Origin: Pseudomonadota bacterium
Lineage (GTDB): Bacteria; Pseudomonadota; Gammaproteobacteria; Burkholderiales; Burkholderiaceae_C
Length of the DNA stretch: 64,000 bases
NCBI GenBank assembly: GCA_963205115.1
Contig: CAUJHV010000021.1
Span: 1-64,000 of the forward strand
Direction of reading: 5' to 3'
Made by a program: the position numbers and the translations under genes
The notes under the pieces: model-generated
What the model saw: only the letters and a program-made list of their open reading frames with translations
Databases searched by the model: none
What the model was told of the DNA's origin: nothing
Part shown: one piece after another, positions 30,228-43,447 of the stretch
How positions within the stretch are numbered: position 1 is the stretch's first letter
Layout of the letters: the number at the start of each line of letters is the position of its first letter

Positions 30228-32425
30228 GGCGTCAGGAAGATCGTCGCCAGCGGTGGCACCGAGAGTTCGATCGACCGGGCTCTTCCGTGCGCCGGCACCG
30301 GTTGGACCACCAGTGCCGCCGCACCGTTGCCGAGGTTGCTGCCGCCGTAGAAGCGCGAATCGCTGTTGAGGCGTTCGGTCCACGCGGTCGTGCCGGCCTC
30401 GGCGTCGGGAATGCCCAGCCGGAACCCCAGGCGCGGCACCGGCGTCATGTTGCAGACCACCAGGATGCTGCGCCCGTGGCCATCGCGCCGAACCCAGGAA
30501 AACAGGGCGTGATCGCGGTCCTGCGGGTCGATCCATTCGAAGCCCGCGCCGTCGGCGTCCAGGCGGTGCAGGGCGGGCTCGTCGCGGTAGAGGTGGTTGA
30601 GGTCGCGCACCCAGGCCTGCACGCCGGCATGGCGCGGGTCCTGCAGCTGGCCCCAGGGCAGTTCGGCCGCGTCGTTCCACTCCGTCGGCTGGCCCCACTC
30701 CTGACCCATGAAGAGCAGCTTCTTGCCGGGGTGGCCCCACATGAAGCCGTAGTAGGCGCGCAGGTTGGCGCGCTGCTGCCAATCGTCACCGGGCATGCGC
30801 GCGAGGATGGAGCCCTTGCCGTGCACGACCTCGTCGTGGCTGAGCGGCAGCACGAAGTTTTCGCTGAAGGCGTAGACCAGCCCGAAGGTCATCTTGTCGT
30901 GGTGCCAGCGCCGGTTGATCGGGTCCTCCGCCATGTAGCGCAGGGTGTCGTTCATCCAGCCCATGTTCCACTTGTAGTGGAAGCCCAGGCCGCCGGCGTA
31001 GGTGGGCGCGCTGACGCCGGGAAAGGCGGTGGATTCCTCGGCCAGCGTGATGGCGCCGGGGCATTCACTGCCCAGGATCTCGTTCGTGCGGCGCAGCAGC
31101 GAGATGGCCTCGAGGTTTTCGCGCCCGCCGTGCACGTTGGGTATCCACTCGCCCTCGGGGCGTGAGTAGTCGCGATACAGCATCGAGGCCACGGCGTCCA
31201 CGCGCAGGCCGTCCACGCCGCCGCGCTCGACCCAGTACAGCGCGCTGCCGGTGAGGAAGTTGCGCACCTCGTGGCGGCCGAAGTTGTAGATCAGCGTATT
31301 CCAGTCGCGGTGGAATCCTTCCTTGGGGTCCGCATACTCGAACAGCGCCGTGCCGTCGAATTGCGCCAGGCCGTGCGCGTCGGTGGGGAAGTGCGCCGGC
31401 ACCCAGTCGAGGATCAGCCCCAGGCCTTTCGCGTGGCAGGCCTGCACGAAGCGCGCAAAACCTTCGGGCGCGCCGAATCGGGCCGTGGGCGCATACAGGC
31501 CCAGCGCCTGGTAGCCCCAGGAGCCGTCGAAGGGGTGCTCGGTGATCGGCAGCAGTTCCAGGTGCGTGAAACCCAGGTCGGCGGCATAGGCCGGCAGCGC
31601 GGTGGCCAGGTCGTCCCAGTCGTGGAAGCGGCCATCGGGGTGCCGGCGCCAGGAGCCCAGGTGCACCTCGTAGATCGACACCGGTGCGGTGCGCGCGTTG
31701 GCGGCGGCGCGCCCCTGCGGCAGCGGCCGGGCCGGCGGCAAGGGCGCGGCCACCAGGCTGGCGTTGTCGGGGCGGTACTGCGCGCCGCGTGCGTAGGGGT
31801 CGCACTTCAGCGGCAGTACCTCGCCGGCGCGGGTGCGTATCTCGAACTTGTAGGCGTCACCCGGCCCCGCGCCCGGAATGAACAGCTCCCAGATGCCCGA
31901 CGGGCCGCGCGCGCGCATCGGGTGCCGCCGGCCGTCCCAGCCGTTGAAGCTGCCCACCACGCTCACGCGCGAGGCATTTGGCGCCCACACGGCAAAGCGC
32001 ACGCCGGCCATGGCGTACACGCCTTCACCCAGCGTCAGCGGGTGCGCGCCCAGCACCTCGAAAGGCCGCAGGTGGCTGCCTTCGCCGAGGAAGTGCAGGT
32101 CCTGCTCGCCGATCAGCGGGCCGTAGCGGTAGGGGTCGCCCATCGTCACGGGTTCGTCGTCGCCCCAGCGCACCTTCAGCCGGTAGTCGAAGGGCTTGCG
32201 GCGGCGCGGCAGCAGCGCCTCGAAGAATCCATCGGTGCCTTCGCGCAATACCAGGCGCGCGACACGGCGGCCGCTGCGTGTGTCGTGCAGCGCGACATCG
32301 CGTGCGCCCGGCAGCAGCACGCGCACCCACAGGTCCTCGTCGGCGTCGGCGTGCATGCCCAGCACCGCGAACGGATCCGGGTGACGCGCCGCAAGCAGCA
32401 GGTCCAGGTCGGCGTCGGCAAGCAT
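30221..32425 (-). CDS. glgB: 1,4-alpha-glucan branching enzyme
   Basis: A 734-residue GH13 enzyme of standard length that makes alpha-1,6 branches in glycogen. It has two N-terminal sandwich domains (first about 1-105, CBM48 at about 115-220 with [23 protein letters not shown]), the catalytic barrel with the nucleophile in [15 protein letters not shown], acid Glu in [11 protein letters not shown] and [12 protein letters not shown], and a C-terminal beta domain. First gene of the glgB-glgX-malQ operon. No glgA, glgC or glgP is in the window. It diverges from malK across a 193-bp promoter region, tying storage and maltodextrin uptake together. Confidence 0.97.
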   Translation of the reverse strand: MLADADLDLLLAARHPDPFAVLGMHADADEDLWVRVLLPGARDVALHDTRSGRRVARLVLREGTDGFFEALLPRRRKPFDYRLKVRWGDDEPVTMGDPYRYGPLIGEQDLHFLGEGSHLRPFEVLGAHPLTLGEGVYAMAGVRFAVWAPNASRVSVVGSFNGWDGRRHPMRARGPSGIWELFIPGAGPGDAYKFEIRTRAGEVLPLKCDPYARGAQYRPDNASLVAAPLPPARPLPQGRAAANARTAPVSIYEVHLGSWRRHPDGRFHDWDDLATALPAYAADLGFTHLELLPITEHPFDGSWGYQALGLYAPTARFGAPEGFARFVQACHAKGLGLILDWVPAHFPTDAHGLAQFDGTALFEYADPKEGFHRDWNTLIYNFGRHEVRNFLTGSALYWVERGGVDGLRVDAVASMLYRDYSRPEGEWIPNVHGGRENLEAISLLRRTNEILGSECPGAITLAEESTAFPGVSAPTYAGGLGFHYKWNMGWMNDTLRYMAEDPINRRWHHDKMTFGLVYAFSENFVLPLSHDEVVHGKGSILARMPGDDWQQRANLRAYYGFMWGHPGKKLLFMGQEWGQPTEWNDAAELPWGQLQDPRHAGVQAWVRDLNHLYRDEPALHRLDADGAGFEWIDPQDRDHALFSWVRRDGHGRSILVVCNMTPVPRLGFRLGIPDAEAGTTAWTERLNSDSRFYGGSNLGNGAAALVVQPVPAHGRARSIELSVPPLATIFLTPC

Positions 32426-32535
32426 GGTGGGGTGTCAGACGGGTTGAATCAAGGACGTAGTTTTGCTACACGACGATGTGGCGGCAGTTAACTAAGTCGT
32501 TGTTTTATAAGGTTGCGTCGACGGCCAATCCGGGT

Positions 32536-32574
32536 TCACGAGTGTTCTGTCGTGAGATTGTGCCTGTATATTAT
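32536..32574 (+). promoter_or_regulatory. Operator-like inverted repeat and promoter before malK
   Basis: TCACGA and TCGTGA (32536-32541 and 32550-32555) form a perfect inverted repeat with an 8-base spacer. Just downstream lies TATATTATC (-10-like, about 32567-32575) with a weak TTCTGT -35 at 32545 inside the repeat. A bound protein would cover the -35. The whole glgB-malK gap is AT-rich compared with its surroundings; TTATAA at about 32505-32510 may serve glgB. No LacI-type regulator gene is adjacent. Confidence 0.45.
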
Positions 32575-32618
32575 CTACATATAGGCGCCGTCCAGTCCCG
32601 GCGCGCGAGAGGTGGATC

Positions 32619-33733
<1,115 letters not shown>

Positions 33734-33737
<4 letters not shown>

Positions 33738-34948
33738 CCTTTCCGGGCCCTGGTCGGGCAGGGTGGCGGGCGGCCGCGGTGCTCGCGGCGGCCCTGGCGG
33801 CATCGTCGCCCGCCGCGGCGGCGGCCGATGCGACCACCCCCGCGCGACTGCTGGTCTGGATCAACGGCGACAAGGGCTACAACGGCCTGCAGAAGGTCGG
33901 CGATGCCTTCACGGCGGTGTCTGGCGTGCCCGTGGTCGTGCAGCACCCGGAAGGCGCGCCCGACAAGTTCCAGGCCGCGGCCGGTGCCGGCAAGGGCCCG
34001 GACATCTTCTGCTGGCCGCACGACCGCGTCGGCGAGTGGGCCAAGTCGGGCCTGATCGTGCCGGTCAAGCCCGCGCGCGCCGTGCGCGAGGCCATCGACG
34101 ACGCGGCCTGGAAAGCCTTCGCCTACAACGGCAAGACCTGGGGCTACCCGATCGCCATCGAGGCCATCGGCCTGATCGTCAACCGCGCGCTGGTGCCGCG
34201 GCCGCCCGCCACGTTCGAAGAGATGTTCGCGCTGGACAAGCAACTGGCCGCGCAGGGCAAGAAGGCGATCCTGTGGGACTACAACAAGTCCTTCTTCACC
34301 TGGCCGCTGATCGCCGGGCCTGGTGGCTATGTCTTTGCGCGTGATGCCAAGGGCGACTACGACCCGAAGCAGGTGGGCGTCAACAACGAGGGCGCACTGC
34401 AGGGCGTGCGCATGCTGGAGCGCCTGATCACCGAAGGCGTGATGCCGCGCGGCGCGCGCTACTCCGACATGGAGGCGCAGTTCTCCTCGGGCAAGGTGGC
34501 CATGATGATCTCCGGCCCCTGGGCCTGGGACAACGTGCGCAAGAGCAAGATCGATTTCATCGTCGCGCCCGTGCCCAGCATCGGCGGCAAGCCCTCGCGG
34601 CCTTTCGTCGGCGTGCTGGGCTGCATGATCACCGCGCCCAGCCGGCAGAAGGACATCGCGCGCGAGTTCATCGAGAACCACCTGCTGACGCTGCCCAGCC
34701 TGAAGACCATCTCCGCCGACGTGCCGCTGGGCACGCCGGCCAACAAGGCCTACTTCGCCGAGCTCTCGGGCGACCCGAAGATCCGCGCGACGATGGCCAA
34801 CGCGCGCGCCGGCGAGCCCATTCCGAACATCCCCGAGACGGGCCGCTTCTTCCCGGCCGTCGATGCGGCGCTGGAAGCCATCACGCAGGGCCGGCAGTCG
34901 CCCAAGGACGCGATGGATGCCGCGGCCGCGCGCATGCTGACGCGCTGA
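33734..34948 (+). CDS. malE: Periplasmic maltose-binding protein
   Basis: A 404-residue exported receptor. After a signal peptide ending in an Ala run near residue 34, the mature start LLVWINGDKGYNGLQKVGDAF is almost the E. coli MalE opening. GPDIFCWPHDRVGEWAKSGL, GKTWGYPIAIEAIGLIVNR and MISGPWAWDN follow at the expected places of the two-lobed fold. It captures maltose and maltodextrins for MalFGK2. The start overlaps the malK stop (ATGA); malF starts seven bases after its stop. Confidence 0.95.
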
Positions 34949-34955
34949 CCGTCCC

Positions 34956-36488
34956 ATGAAGCCGCCGCCCCGCCGCCCCGCCTCGCCGGCCCTGCGCATC
35001 GCAGGCACGGCGGTGGCCGTGCTGGCGCTGCTGTGGACCGTCTTCCACATGATCGTCGGCGGCCAGGCGCTGTGGGGTGTGGGTGTGGGCGCCGTCGGCG
35101 CCATCGCCATCGGCATCTATGCCAGCCAGCGCTCGCTCGCCTGGAAATACCTGTTCCCCGGCGTGGCCGGCATGCTGGTCTTCGTGGCGCTGCCGCTGCT
35201 GTATACGATGGAGCTGGGACTAACGAACTACTCGTCGAGCAACCTGCTGACCGAGGCGCGCGCGCGCAGCTACCTGCTGGATCAGACGGAGGTCGACGAG
35301 ACCTTGTCGATGGCCTTCGCCGTGCACCGCCGCGACGAGGGCCTGCAGATCGTGCTGACCGCGCCAGGGGGCGCCGCGGCCTCGCTGGTGTCGCCCATCC
35401 TGACGGAGGCCGGCGCGGCGCCCACCGCCCCGGTGGCGATGCAGCCCGGTGCCGCACCCGAAGGCGCACCGCTGGACCTGCGCGCGCTGATCGCGCTGCG
35501 CCCGCTGCTGATGCCGCTGACGCTGGCGCTGCCCGACGGCCGCGTGCTGGGCTACGCCGGCCTGCGCGAATTCGGCGTGATCAAGCCCTTGTGGAAGGAC
35601 GCGCCGGACGGATCGCTGACGAACCAGATCAGCGGCGTGCGCTACGCACCCCAGCGCGAGACGGGCTTCTTCGAAGACGCCGATGGCGCGCGCCTGCAGC
35701 CCGGTTTCCGCGTAAACGTGGGCCTGCGCAACTACGCGCGCATGCTGTTCGACGCGGAGTTCCGCGGGCCCTTTGTCTCGATCTTCATCTGGACGGTGGT
35801 CTTCGCGGGGCTGACGGTGCTGTTCTCCACGGCGCTGGGCATGACGCTGGCCGTGGCGCTGAACTGGGAGGCGCTGAAGTACCGCACGCTCTACCGCACG
35901 CTGCTGTTCCTGCCCTATGCCGTGCCGGGATTCATCTCGATCCTGGTCTTCAAGGGCCTGTTCAACCAGAACTTCGGCGAAATCAACGCCATCCTGCATG
36001 CCCTCTTCGGCGTGCGTCCGGCCTGGTTTGCGGACCCGCTGCTGGCCAAGACGATGCTGCTGATCGTCAACACCTGGCTCGGTTATCCGTATTTCATGGT
36101 GCTGTGCACCGGATTGATCAAGGCGATTCCGGCGGATCTGTACGAGGCCTCCGCGCTGGCCGGTGCGTCGCCGCTGACCAATTTCTTCCGCATCACCGCG
36201 CCGCTGATCGCCAAGCCGCTGACGCCGCTGCTGATCAGCGCCTTCGCCTTCAATTTCAACAACTTCGTGCTGATCGCCCTGTTGACCGAAGGCCGGCCGG
36301 ACTACCTCAACACCAAGCTGCCGGCGGGCACGACCGACATCCTGGTGTCCTACACCTACCGCATCGCCTTCACCGACGCGGGCCAGAACTTCGGCCTGGC
36401 CGCGGCCATCTCGACACTGATCTTCTTCATGGTGGCGCTGATGTCCTGGGCCCAGTTGAAGTTCACGCGCCAGGGGGCCACCAAGTGA
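34956..36488 (+). CDS. malF: Maltose ABC transporter permease MalF
   Basis: A 510-residue permease with eight membrane helices, as in E. coli MalF (514). The large periplasmic loop between the third and fourth helices (about 95-245) is characteristic. The EAA loop that docks MalK is EASALAGASPLTNFFRITAPLIAKPL at about 399-424. The C-terminal part contains FNFNNFVLIALLTEGRPD. A 407-bp stretch with long inverted repeats separates it from malG, an unusual interruption of an otherwise overlapping operon. Confidence 0.95.
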   Translation: MKPPPRRPASPALRIAGTAVAVLALLWTVFHMIVGGQALWGVGVGAVGAIAIGIYASQRSLAWKYLFPGVAGMLVFVALPLLYTMELGLTNYSSSNLLTEARARSYLLDQTEVDETLSMAFAVHRRDEGLQIVLTAPGGAAASLVSPILTEAGAAPTAPVAMQPGAAPEGAPLDLRALIALRPLLMPLTLALPDGRVLGYAGLREFGVIKPLWKDAPDGSLTNQISGVRYAPQRETGFFEDADGARLQPGFRVNVGLRNYARMLFDAEFRGPFVSIFIWTVVFAGLTVLFSTALGMTLAVALNWEALKYRTLYRTLLFLPYAVPGFISILVFKGLFNQNFGEINAILHALFGVRPAWFADPLLAKTMLLIVNTWLGYPYFMVLCTGLIKAIPADLYEASALAGASPLTNFFRITAPLIAKPLTPLLISAFAFNFNNFVLIALLTEGRPDYLNTKLPAGTTDILVSYTYRIAFTDAGQNFGLAAAISTLIFFMVALMSWAQLKFTRQGATK

Positions 36489-36532
36489 CGCCGCGGCGAC
36501 CCGCGAGGCCTTCGTTGCGCGGCAGTCGCGCG

Positions 36533-36764
36533 GGCCGAAGCCATGGGGTACCCCCTTGCGCTCATGTCCTCCTTCGCCGGCCTGCGGCCGACGAATTCCC
36601 CCTTTACTTCGCTCCAGGGGGTACCCCATGTCTTCGGCCTCTCACCGCCAGACGCCTCTCGGCAGGCGAACCCCGCACGGGCGGCTCACTGCGGGTGGGT
36701 GGTGCCCCCTGTAGCGAAGTAAAGGAGGAGGCACGGGCGCAGCCCGGGCCGGGGGACATGAGCG
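36533..36764. repeat. Mosaic of three interleaved inverted repeats between malF and malG
   Basis: Inverted pair 1: 36533-36556 and 36616-36639, 23 of 24 bases matching, centred on GGGGTACCCC. Pair 2: 36601-36621 and 36705-36725, 20 of 21 matching (CCTTTACTTCGCT...). Pair 3: 36559-36571 and 36752-36764, about 12 of 13 matching (CGCTCATGTCC...). Right arm 1 and left arm 2 share bases, so the structures are alternatives. No reading frame in 36489-36895 looks real. It resembles the interspersed intergenic repeat families of Burkholderiales, but I see only this one copy in the window. Confidence 0.75.
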
Positions 36765-36852
36765 GAAGGGGGCGCCGCCCGCCCGCAGTCCGCGCCGATG
36801 CATCCGCCTTCTTCGGCCCCGCGGCCTGGAGGTGCGAAGAACCACGTTGCAA

Positions 36853-36877
36853 ACGCGCGGCACCCGGTGCCGCGCGT
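36853..36877 (+). other. Stem-loop just before malG
   Basis: ACGCGCGGCAC-CCG-GTGCCGCGCGT is a perfect 11-bp stem with a 3-base loop. It ends six bases before the GGAG ribosome site of malG. It could slow decay or influence malG translation relative to malE and malF. Confidence 0.5.
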
Positions 36878-36895
36878 CCGTCCGGAGACTGACCC

Positions 36896-37782
<887 letters not shown>

Positions 37783-37786
<4 letters not shown>

Positions 37787-39339
37787 AGGGAGCGATCGCC
37801 ATGGCGCTGACCGCGACAGTGGTGAGCCAGGCTGCACTGGCCGGCCCTTTCGAGGATCGCGAGCGCGATTGGCGCAACGGCGCCATCGTCTACCAGATCA
37901 TCGTCGACCGCTTCGTGCCCAGCGCGAATCTCGAGGCCAAGCGCGCGCTCTACCCGGCGCCCAAGCTGCTCAAACCCTGGTCCGAGGCGCCGTTGCCAGG
38001 GCCTTATCTGGCCGACCAGAAACTCTCCGCCCACGAGCTGCACTTCTGGGGTGGCGACCTGGCCAGCGCGACCTCGAAGCTGGACCACGTGCAGCAGCTC
38101 GGCGCGGACGTGCTGTATATCAACCCCATCCACCTGGCCTGGACCAACCACAAGTACGACGCACTGGATTTCCAGCAGATCAGCCCCGAATACGGCACGC
38201 GCGACGACTTCAAGCGGCTGGCTGCCGACGCCCACAGCCGCGGCATGAAGGTCGTGCTCGACGGTGTGTTCAACCACATGGGCCGGAATGCGCCGCGATT
38301 TCAGCAGGCCCTGGCCGACCCCCAGAGCCCCTACCGCAACTGGTTTGCCATCGGTCCGCAGTACGCCGGCGGCGCGCGCGTGTGGACCGGCTACCAGAAC
38401 CTGCCCGAGCTGAACCTGGAAAACCCCGCCGTGCGCCGCCACCTCTGGCTGGACGCGGATTCGGTGGTGCGCAGCTACCTGCGCGACGGGGCAGACGGCT
38501 GGCGGCTGGACACGGCCTACGAACTGGGCCTGCCCTTCCTGCGCGAGATGACCGACGCCGCGCACGCGGAAAAGCCCGGTTCGCTGGTCGTCGGCGAGAT
38601 CGTGAACTATCCCGGCGAGTGGCTGCGCGGCATGGACGCGGTGATGAACTTCACGCTGCGCGACATCGTGCTGGGCATGACCAGCGGCGACATCGCGCCT
38701 GCAGCGGCGGCCCGCATGACCGAGCGGCTGGTGCGCGATGCCGGCATCGAGCCCATCCTCAAGAGCTGGGTGGTGATCGACAACCACGACATCCCACGCA
38801 TCGCCACGCAGCTGCCGCAGCTGGCACAACGGCGCCTGGTGCAGGCGCTGCAGTTCACGCTGCCCGGCGCACCCAATCTCTACTACGGCGCCGAAGTGGG
38901 CATGACCGGCGGCGCCGACCCGCGCAACCGCGGACCGATGCGCTGGGATCTGGTGCGCGAAGACAACCCCGAACTCGCCTGGGTGCGGCGCCTGGTGGCG
39001 CTGCGCAAGGCACACCGCGCGCTGCGCGTGGGCGATTTCCGGCTCATCGAGGCGCAGCGGCTGTTTGCCTTCGAACGCCACACCGACCGCGCGCTCGACA
39101 GCCGCCTGGTCATCGCCAACCCGAGCGATGCACCCGTGCGCGAGCGCCTGATGGTGCCGCAGTCCTTCCTGATGGACGACACGCCGATGGTCGACGTGCT
39201 GGGCCTGGTCTCACCGGCCGCGCCGATCGGCTTCGGCGCGGGCGTGATCACCGTCGAGCTGCCGCCCCAGGGGGTCCTGGTGCTGCAGCCGCAACCGAAG
39301 GCGCTGGGCGGCTACAGCCGCTACAAGCGCGTGCCCTGA
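37783..39339 (+). CDS. Exported alpha-amylase-family enzyme (GH13)
   Basis: A 518-residue GH13 hydrolase with a signal peptide (residues 1-20, [15 protein letters not shown]). The barrel starts with [11 protein letters not shown], then [25 protein letters not shown], nucleophile D243 in GWRLDTAYE, acid/base E272 in VGEIVNYPG and D336 in DNHDIPR; all three catalytic acids are present. It ends with YSRYKRV. It would cut maltodextrins in the periplasm or outside before uptake. The exact linkage and subfamily cannot be set by eye. ATGA overlap with malG places it firmly in the mal operon. The next gene encodes a close paralogue without a signal peptide. Confidence 0.9.
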
Positions 39340-39364
39340 ACCCCTTCAGCCTTCATTCGCCACC

Positions 39365-40897
39365 ATGGACCATGCCAACCGCGTCGACCGCGCGCTCGCG
39401 GGTGTCTTCGAAGCCCGCGAAGCGGATTGGCGCAACGGCGCCGTCGTCTACCAGGTGCTGGTGGACCGCTTCGTCCCCACCGCCGATCTCGAGGCCAAGC
39501 GCGCGCTCTACCCCGCACCCAAGACCCTGCGCCGCTGGGACGAGGAGCCGCGGCAGGGGCACTATGTCGACAGCCACCGGCTGTGGAGCCACGAGATCGA
39601 TTTCTGGGGCGGCGACCTGGCCAGCCTGGCCACGCGGCTCGACTACGTGCAGCAGCTCGGCGCTGACGTGCTGTACCTGAACCCGATCTGCCTGGCCTAC
39701 ACGAACCACAAGTACGACGCGCTGGACTACAAGGCCGTGTCGCCCGAATACGGCACACGCGACGAGGTGATCCGGCTGGCCGATGCGCTGCACGGCCGTG
39801 GCATGAAACTCGTGCTGGATGGCGTGTTCAACCACATGGGACGTCAGTCGCCCTTGTTCCAGCAGGCGAGCGCCGACCCGGCGAGCCACTACCGCCACTG
39901 GTTCCATTTCGGTGCGCAGTTTCCGGCCGGCGCGCGTGCCTGGTGGGGCGCGGCCAATCTGCCGGAGCTGAACCTGGAAAACCCATCGGTGCGCGAGTAC
40001 CTCTGGGGCGCGCCTGACTCGGTGGTGCGCGGCTGGCTGCGCGACGGCATCGACGGCTGGCGCCTGGACGTGGCCTTCGACATCGGCTTCGTGCAGCTGC
40101 AGGCGCTCACCGATGCCGCGCATGCGCAGAAGCCCGGCTCGCTGGTCGTCGGCGAAATCGCCAACTACCCCGCGCAGTGGGTGCCTTCGGTCGACGGCGT
40201 GATGCACTTCGGCTTGCGCCGCATCCTGCTGATGATGGCTGACGGCCGACTCGATGTGCAGACGGCGGGCCGCATGATCACGCGGGTGATCGAGGATGTC
40301 GGCGTCGAGCACATGCTCAAGAGCTGGCTGTACCTGGACAACCACGACACCGCGCGCCAGGCGACCGAGGTGGCGGATGCGCGCCAGCGCCGCGTTGCGC
40401 AGGTGCTGCAGTTCACGCTGCCGGGATCACCCAACCTGTACTACGGCAGCGAGGTCGGCATGACCGGTGGCGACGACCCGCAGATGCGCGGCCCGATGCG
40501 CTGGGACCTGGTCGAGGCCGGGCATCCGCAGCTGGACTGGACACGGCGTCTGATCGCCATGCACCGCGAGCACCGCGCGCTGCGCGTGGGCGATTTCCGC
40601 GGCCTGGTCACGCGCAAGGTCTTCGGCTTCGAACGCTACACCGACCGCGCGTTGGATGCGGTGTTCGTGCTGGCCAATCCGGGGCCCCGTGCGGTCAAGG
40701 AGTTCGTGCTGCTGAGTGACTCCAAGATCATGGACGGCACGCAGATGGAAGACCTGCTGGGCCAGATCGAGCCGGTATCGGTGCATTCGGCGCTGCTGCC
40801 CATCACCGTGCCGGCGCACACGACGCTGGTGCTCAAGCCGGTGCCGCAGTCGCGCGCGCGCAGCGACGGCTACGACAACTACAAGCGCGTCCAGTGA
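39365..40897 (+). CDS. Cytoplasmic alpha-amylase-family enzyme (GH13)
   Basis: A 510-residue paralogue of the preceding enzyme with no signal peptide. The same landmarks occur in the same order: [37 protein letters not shown]235 in GWRLDVAFD, E264 in VGEIANYPA and D328 in DNHDTAR. It also ends in a matching tail, YDNYKRVQ. The pair most likely arose by tandem duplication, with one copy kept for imported dextrins. It could be a maltodextrin-degrading amylase or a glucanotransferase. The stop is overlapped by the GTG of the next gene. Confidence 0.9.
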   Translation: MDHANRVDRALAGVFEAREADWRNGAVVYQVLVDRFVPTADLEAKRALYPAPKTLRRWDEEPRQGHYVDSHRLWSHEIDFWGGDLASLATRLDYVQQLGADVLYLNPICLAYTNHKYDALDYKAVSPEYGTRDEVIRLADALHGRGMKLVLDGVFNHMGRQSPLFQQASADPASHYRHWFHFGAQFPAGARAWWGAANLPELNLENPSVREYLWGAPDSVVRGWLRDGIDGWRLDVAFDIGFVQLQALTDAAHAQKPGSLVVGEIANYPAQWVPSVDGVMHFGLRRILLMMADGRLDVQTAGRMITRVIEDVGVEHMLKSWLYLDNHDTARQATEVADARQRRVAQVLQFTLPGSPNLYYGSEVGMTGGDDPQMRGPMRWDLVEAGHPQLDWTRRLIAMHREHRALRVGDFRGLVTRKVFGFERYTDRALDAVFVLANPGPRAVKEFVLLSDSKIMDGTQMEDLLGQIEPVSVHSALLPITVPAHTTLVLKPVPQSRARSDGYDNYKRVQ

Positions 40898-43374
40898 CAG
40901 CGGCACGGCGGCCCACGCCCTGGGCGCCACGCGCCGCGGCGCGGCTGCGCGCGCTGGCCGCCATCGGCGTGGTCCTGCTGGCCGGCGCGTGGGTCGGGGC
41001 GCGGGCGCAGTCGGCTGCCGCACCGGCCGCTTCGGCGCCATCGGGTGCAGCGACCGCCTGCCGGCCCGAACCGCTGCCCGGCATCACGCTCTACCTGCGC
41101 GGCGGCATGAACAGCTGGGCACCGGTGGAGGAATACGCCTTCACCTACCGCTGCGACGCCTACTACCTGAATGTCGATCTGCGCGGCCGGCAGGAATTCA
41201 AGCTCGCCGATGCGGACTGGACGCCAGCCAGCAATTTCGGCGAAGCCCCGGACGGCCGCCTGGTGCTGGGCGGAGGCAATGCGGCGCGGGTCTTCGACGG
41301 TGCGCACACGCTGCGGGTGGTGATCGAGGGCCGCCACGCGCAACTCGAGATCGGCCCCAAGACCGGGCCGGACACCGTGCGGCCCGTGCCCACCGATGCG
41401 GTGTCGCGCGGCCTGCGCTTCGACTCGCGGCAGCTCGCGCACAAGCGCCCCTTCGGCGCCGTGCCGGCCGGCACCGAGCTGCGCCTGGCCGTGCAGGCGC
41501 CACCCGGCGTGCACGCGATGGAACTGGTCATCGAGCGCCGCACGCTGCTGCGCAACCAGGACACGCTGCGCTACGACGAACTCGTGCGTGTGCCGATGCG
41601 CGCCACGCGCGCGGTGCGTGGCCTGCAGAGCTGGCAGGCGCGGCACCGGTTCGACGAGATGGGCGTCTTCGGCTACTGGTTCGAAGCGCGCATCGGCGCG
41701 CATCGCATCGTGCTGCACAACAACAACGAGCCGGTGCACTGGACGCGCGAACGCGGCGCCGGCGGGCAGGGCGCCGTGGACTTCCTGCCGCCGCAGGCGC
41801 GCAACATCCGCCGCTTCCGCCAGACGGTCTACGACCCGGCCTTCCGCGTGCCGGACTGGGCGCGCGACACCGTCTACTACCAGATCTTTCCCGACCGCTT
41901 CCGCAACGGCGACCCGGGCAACGACCCCGTGCCCGGGCGCGACCGCTACCGTGAAGGCAGCGTCGAAAAACACGCGAACTGGCTGGACAAACCCTGGCGT
42001 CCGGACAGCGGCGACGGCTCGGACGGCCTGCACAGCAACGACTTCTTCGGCGGCGACCTCGCCGGCCTCATCGACAAGCTGGACGACTTGAAGGACCTGG
42101 GCGTCGAGACCCTGTACCTCACGCCCATCTTCCAGGCGCCCAGCAACCACAAGTACGACACGGCGGACTACACGCGCATCGACCCGGCCTTCGGCACCGG
42201 GGCGGATTTCGACCGCCTGGTGCGCGAGGCGGCGCGCCGCGGCCTGCGCATCCTGCCCGACACCAGCTTCAACCACGTCGGCAGCGACTCCCCGTATTTC
42301 GACCGTTATGGGCACTACCCGGCGCTGGGCGCCTTCGAAGGTGGCAAGCCCGAACCGGCATCGCCCTGGGCCAGCTGGTTCCGCTTCGATCTGACCCAGA
42401 CCGACCCCGACCGGCAGTACCGCTTCTGGGGCGGCCCGGACCTGCCGGAAGTCGACAAGTCCTCGCCCTCGTTCCGCGCCTTTGCCTTCGGCGACGCCGA
42501 CTCGGTCACCCGCCGCTGGCTGGACCGCGGTGCGGCGGGCTGGCGCATGGATGTCGCACCCTGGGTGCCGGACGACTTCTGGCGCGACTGGCGCCGCGTC
42601 GTCAAGCAACAGAAGCCGGATGCCATCACGGTGGCCGAGACCTGGTTCGATGCGTCAAAGTTCCTGCTGGGCGACATGTTCGATTCGACGATGAACTATG
42701 TCTTCCGCAACGCGGTGCTGGACTACGCCGCGGGCGGTTCGGCGGCTGCGCTGTCCGCGCAGCTCGAGCACCTGCGCGAGGCCTATCCGCCGCAGGCGCA
42801 TGCGGCGCTGATGAACCTGATCGGCTCGCACGATGTCGCCCGGGCCCAGCACGTGCTGGGCGCCGTCGAAAGCGCTTCGCAAGCAGCGGTGGCGCGTGCC
42901 CGTCAGCGCCTGCTGCTGGCCACCTTCGTGCAGATGACGCAGCCCGGCGCGCCGATGGTCTATTACGGCGACGAGGTCGGCATGACCGGCGGCGACGATC
43001 CTTTCAACCGCGGGCCCTACCCATGGCCGGACCTCGGGGGCAAACCGGATCATGACCTGCGCGCGTCCTTCCGGCAGCTCATCGCGCTGCGGAGCGCGCA
43101 CGCGGTGCTGCGCCGGGGCACGGTCGAACCGGTGCGTGCGCTGGATGCCCATGTGCTGCTGTCGACGCGGCGGCTGGGGTCTGTGCGGGCCTGGGTGCTC
43201 AGCAACAACAGCGATGCGTCGCGCGAGGTGGTGCTCGATGGCGCGGACCTCGCCGGCCTGCGCGGCCCGCTGCGTGATGCCCTCGGCGGCGAGGTGCTGC
43301 GGCCTGTCGCCGGGCGCTTGCACGTGCGCGTGCCGGCACAGTTCGGGCGCGTGCTGATCGGCCACCGGCGGTGA
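40894..43374 (+). CDS. Exported neopullulanase/pullulanase-like GH13 enzyme
   Basis: An 826-residue protein with an N-terminal hydrophobic export signal ending near GARAQ (about residue 40). It has a starch-binding-like beta domain [34 protein letters not shown] (about 63-97), a second beta domain of the cyclomaltodextrinase/neopullulanase type (about 170-300), and the catalytic barrel: [26 protein letters not shown]553 in [10 protein letters not shown]582 in VAETWF and D647 in GSHDVAR. It probably attacks branched dextrins or cyclodextrins outside the cytoplasm. The GTG start overlaps the previous stop (GTGA). It is the last gene of the mal operon. Confidence 0.87.
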   Translation: MTAARRPTPWAPRAAARLRALAAIGVVLLAGAWVGARAQSAAAPAASAPSGAATACRPEPLPGITLYLRGGMNSWAPVEEYAFTYRCDAYYLNVDLRGRQEFKLADADWTPASNFGEAPDGRLVLGGGNAARVFDGAHTLRVVIEGRHAQLEIGPKTGPDTVRPVPTDAVSRGLRFDSRQLAHKRPFGAVPAGTELRLAVQAPPGVHAMELVIERRTLLRNQDTLRYDELVRVPMRATRAVRGLQSWQARHRFDEMGVFGYWFEARIGAHRIVLHNNNEPVHWTRERGAGGQGAVDFLPPQARNIRRFRQTVYDPAFRVPDWARDTVYYQIFPDRFRNGDPGNDPVPGRDRYREGSVEKHANWLDKPWRPDSGDGSDGLHSNDFFGGDLAGLIDKLDDLKDLGVETLYLTPIFQAPSNHKYDTADYTRIDPAFGTGADFDRLVREAARRGLRILPDTSFNHVGSDSPYFDRYGHYPALGAFEGGKPEPASPWASWFRFDLTQTDPDRQYRFWGGPDLPEVDKSSPSFRAFAFGDADSVTRRWLDRGAAGWRMDVAPWVPDDFWRDWRRVVKQQKPDAITVAETWFDASKFLLGDMFDSTMNYVFRNAVLDYAAGGSAAALSAQLEHLREAYPPQAHAALMNLIGSHDVARAQHVLGAVESASQAAVARARQRLLLATFVQMTQPGAPMVYYGDEVGMTGGDDPFNRGPYPWPDLGGKPDHDLRASFRQLIALRSAHAVLRRGTVEPVRALDAHVLLSTRRLGSVRAWVLSNNSDASREVVLDGADLAGLRGPLRDALGGEVLRPVAGRLHVRVPAQFGRVLIGHRR

Positions 43375-43447
43375 TGGCCGCGCAGCGCGCATCGTGTGCG
43401 CAGCAGGCGAGAATCAAGGGTTTTCGAGAACCGCTGCCGAGCCTGCC

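Noticed and set aside
36533-36764. Insertion sequence or MITE
   Set aside because: There are several interleaved inverted repeats rather than one terminal pair, no transposase, and no clear target duplication; called a repeat mosaic instead.
36489-36895. Possible small gene between malF and malG
   Set aside because: Frames here are extensions of shadow frames and are interrupted by the inverted repeats; no ribosome site or family resemblance.
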